Source: JAAOZN01 sp964421575 (GTDB taxonomy: Archaea; Thermoproteota; Nitrososphaeria; Nitrososphaerales; JAAOZN01). Taken from it: a DNA stretch of 5,525 bases. This document shows positions 3,865-5,525 of the stretch, piece after piece. Within the stretch, counting starts at the first letter, position 1; each line of letters begins with the position of its first letter. The stretch covers positions 1 through 5,525 of the forward strand of contig CAYQXI010000090.1 in the NCBI GenBank assembly GCA_964421575.1, written 5' to 3'. The position numbers and the translations under genes were made by a program. The notes below the pieces were generated by a model, which was given only the letters and a program-made list of their open reading frames with translations, made no database searches and had not been told where the DNA came from.

Positions 3865-5525
3865 ACCCTACTCATCCTCCTCTTCGTTGGGCAGCTCGGG
3901 TTCACACACATCCTCCACGGATATCTACCAGCGGTTATAGCTACCATAGGCCACCCGCATTCCTTACAGACCCTATTCAAACTTTTTACCTTACCTTTTT
4001 GTGGTAAGGGTGCTGAGGCTCTGCAGCCCCCTCTGTAGTTTGTGCAGCCTATAAAACGCTTACGCGTCTTCTTTGAGCGTAAAATCTTAAGCTGCCCCTT
4101 TCTACAGAGAGGGCACTCACCTATTATGTCGTCTGCCGCTAGGCTTGCCTTTGCTGCCTCTTTGACCTTTGAGGCAAGGTCTTCTTCAGCAGCTTTAAGC
4201 CCCTCTAGGGCTGAAAGAAGGTGCGTTGCCGCTTTCTCTATAACATCAGCGCCGCTGAGTTCACCCTTTTCTATGCCCTCTAGAGCCCTCTCTATCTCCC
4301 TAGTCATCTCTGTTGAAATTATGTTTGGGCTGTGTTCTTTCATGGCTTCGATTACGGAGAAGGCTAAGTCGGTTGCTTTGATGCTGCTACCTACGATGTA
4401 GCCTCTTTGGTAGAGTGTCTCGATGATCTCAGCTCTAGTAGCCTTTGTACCGATCTCCTCCTTCTCCATTTTAGCCAGTAAGCTGCTTTGGTTGTAGCGC
4501 GGCGGGGGCTGCTCAAACTTTTCAGCAACCTCTAGAGAAACGACTCTAAGCCTATCCCCCTCTTTTAATGGAGGTAGCGGATTGTCCTCAACGCCAGTAT
4601 ATGGTTTATAGTATCTTATCCACCCCTCTTCTATAGTCCTTCGCCCGCTCACTTTGAAGAGGTAGGAGCCTATCTCTATGTCTGCAGCGATCCTCTCACG
4701 CACAGCGTAGTCGCCGAAGACCGCTAGAAACCTTCTTACAACCAGATCATACAGTTTACTCTGCCTCTCATCCAATCCTTGGGGGTGCTCGCCTGTGGGG
4801 TAGATGGCTGGGTGTGCTGGATCCTCTTCCTTACCTTCGAAGGGCTTAAGAGGCTTTGTAAGAAGCTCGCTTATATCAGATCTATATTGCTCCAGCTTCT
4901 GTAGGTTGCTGAGTATCTTACGGTAGCCTATGGAGGGTGGGAGCTTCTGGCTTGATGTGCGTGGGTAAGATATTAGAGCCTTCAGATAGAGGCTCTCAGC
5001 CAACCTTAAGGTTAGTGAGGGGGAGAAGCCGAAGACCCTGTAGGCTTCGTGCTGTAAATCACCAAGGTTGAAGGGTGTGGGTGGATGCTGGTGTATGATC
5101 TGCTTATGAACCTCTTTAACAACCCCCTCTCTTCCTCTACAACCAGCCTCGATATCTTGAGCCTCGGCCAGCGTTTCGACCTTCTCCGCAACGTAGAAAG
5201 CCCTAAAGGCGAAGCCATCCTTCTCGAAAAGCGCACTTATGCTCCAATAGGGTGTAGGGACGAACCATCTGATCTCACACTCCCTATCCACGATATAAGC
5301 TAACGTAGGTCCTTGAACCCTACCTATGCTTAGCGTCCTGTAGCCGCCTTTAGAGGAATAAGCTTCTGTTAGCGCTCTTGTTAGGTTCACACCCCACACA
5401 AAATCCACGACATGCCTAGTCCTACCAGCCTCAGCAAGCCTATTCACAGGGTTGGGTGAGGCTTTTGCAAAGGCTTCTCTCAGCTCCTCCACCGTTAGGG
5501 TTGAGAACTTAGCCCTTAAGGCTGA
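3861..5525 (-). CDS. topA: DNA topoisomerase I, type IA (5' end outside the window)
   Basis: This is the C-terminal 554 residues of an archaeal type IA topoisomerase, which cuts one DNA strand through a 5'-phosphotyrosine, passes the other strand and relaxes negative supercoils. The frame is open to the right edge, where ALRAKFSTLT precedes the internal GTG at 5492, so that GTG is not the start. The TOPRIM domain (roughly the first 150 residues of the family) must lie upstream. Numbering visible residues: LAEAGRTRHVVDFVWGVNLTRAL (about 30-52); SIGRVQGPTLA (66-76); catalytic Tyr187 in ISYPRTSS (codon at 4967-4965); HPAIYPTGEHP (238-248); PRYNQSSLLAKMEKEEIGTKATRAEII (342-368), a core block. Two four-cysteine zinc ribbons follow: Cys471, 474, 494 and 501, and Cys520, 523, 540 and 545. 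They typically bind the transported DNA strand. There is no helicase domain in view, so this is not obviously a reverse gyrase, though only the C-terminal part is seen. The gene overlaps the next by four bases at TTGA and is first of the visible operon. Confidence 0.95.
   Translation of the reverse strand, partial: SALRAKFSTLTVEELREAFAKASPNPVNRLAEAGRTRHVVDFVWGVNLTRALTEAYSSKGGYRTLSIGRVQGPTLAYIVDRECEIRWFVPTPYWSISALFEKDGFAFRAFYVAEKVETLAEAQDIEAGCRGREGVVKEVHKQIIHQHPPTPFNLGDLQHEAYRVFGFSPSLTLRLAESLYLKALISYPRTSSQKLPPSIGYRKILSNLQKLEQYRSDISELLTKPLKPFEGKEEDPAHPAIYPTGEHPQGLDERQSKLYDLVVRRFLAVFGDYAVRERIAADIEIGSYLFKVSGRRTIEEGWIRYYKPYTGVEDNPLPPLKEGDRLRVVSLEVAEKFEQPPPRYNQSSLLAKMEKEEIGTKATRAEIIETLYQRGYIVGSSIKATDLAFSVIEAMKEHSPNIISTEMTREIERALEGIEKGELSGADVIEKAATHLLSALEGLKAAEEDLASKVKEAAKASLAADDIIGECPLCRKGQLKILRSKKTRKRFIGCTNYRGGCRASAPLPQKGKVKSLNRVCKECGWPMVAITAGRYPWRMCVNPSCPTKRRMSRV
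3876..3882 (-). promoter_or_regulatory. Possible Shine-Dalgarno for the small zinc-binding-like gene
   Basis: GAGGAGG on the minus strand lies within the last codons of the topoisomerase gene (Lys-Arg-Arg), eleven bases before TTG 3864. The spacing is longer than the usual five to nine. Translation may instead depend on ribosomes finishing the topoisomerase, whose TGA overlaps the TTG. Confidence 0.4.

Noticed and set aside
3793..4401. Plus-strand open frames at 3793-4038, 3795-4007 and 4042-4401
   Set aside because: They are antisense to the small zinc-type gene and to the topoisomerase zinc ribbons and core. The protein sequences have no recognisable features, and the minus-strand genes explain the region fully.
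5012..5303. Open frames at 5012-5236 (minus) and 5085-5303 (plus)
   Set aside because: Both lie inside the conserved topoisomerase coding region in other frames and show no motif or ribosome binding site.
5490..5492. GTG at 5492 as the start of the topoisomerase gene
   Set aside because: The frame continues upstream to the window edge with family-like sequence (ALRAKFSTLT), and the TOPRIM domain would be missing. The gene is cut by the window, not short.
1..5525. tRNA/rRNA genes, CRISPR arrays, IS elements and attachment sites
   Set aside because: No cloverleaf-like or conserved rRNA sequence, spaced repeats, transposase motif or flanking terminal repeats were seen by eye. Coding sequence fills nearly all of the window.

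Overview
The window comes from an archaeon. The evidence is an Nre-type DNA repair protein (a family essentially restricted to archaea) ending in a PCNA-binding-like motif, an archaeal-style type IA topoisomerase, and an F420-type FrhB/FpoF-like iron-sulfur flavoprotein. Translation signals fit: TTG starts, short GGAGG-type Shine-Dalgarno sequences and overlapping genes. A TACK-type, possibly thermophilic lineage is plausible, but a 5.5 kb window cannot settle this.

Layout. Positions 1-712 (+ strand) hold the remains of one SAM-dependent DNA methyltransferase, broken three ways. An N-terminal piece (5-208) stops where the SAM-binding motif I should begin. A catalytic piece with the HPPY motif IV (208-702) restarts in another frame. 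The normal C-terminal strand region is readable only in a third stretch, shifted by one base (about 602-712). Convergent to it, from 729 to the right edge, five genes lie head to tail on the minus strand. In transcription order they are: a type IA DNA topoisomerase whose start lies beyond the right edge (3861-5525); an 83-residue zinc-binding-like protein (3613-3864); a 135-residue three-helix membrane protein (3212-3619); a two-[4Fe-4S] FrhB/FpoF-like protein (2078-3172); and the Nre protein (729-2045). The first three overlap at their stop/start codons and the other gaps are about 30-40 bp, so this looks like one operon, with a possible extra internal promoter before nre. The only non-coding space is a short A+T-rich strip between the converging units, where the minus-strand transcript probably ends.

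How it fits together. Topoisomerase and Nre both act on DNA (supercoil/strand passage and PCNA-linked repair), so the operon has a genome-maintenance flavour. The FrhB-like protein, the small membrane protein and the CxxC protein have no obvious role there and are the least explained part. I see no RNA gene, CRISPR array, insertion sequence or integration site.
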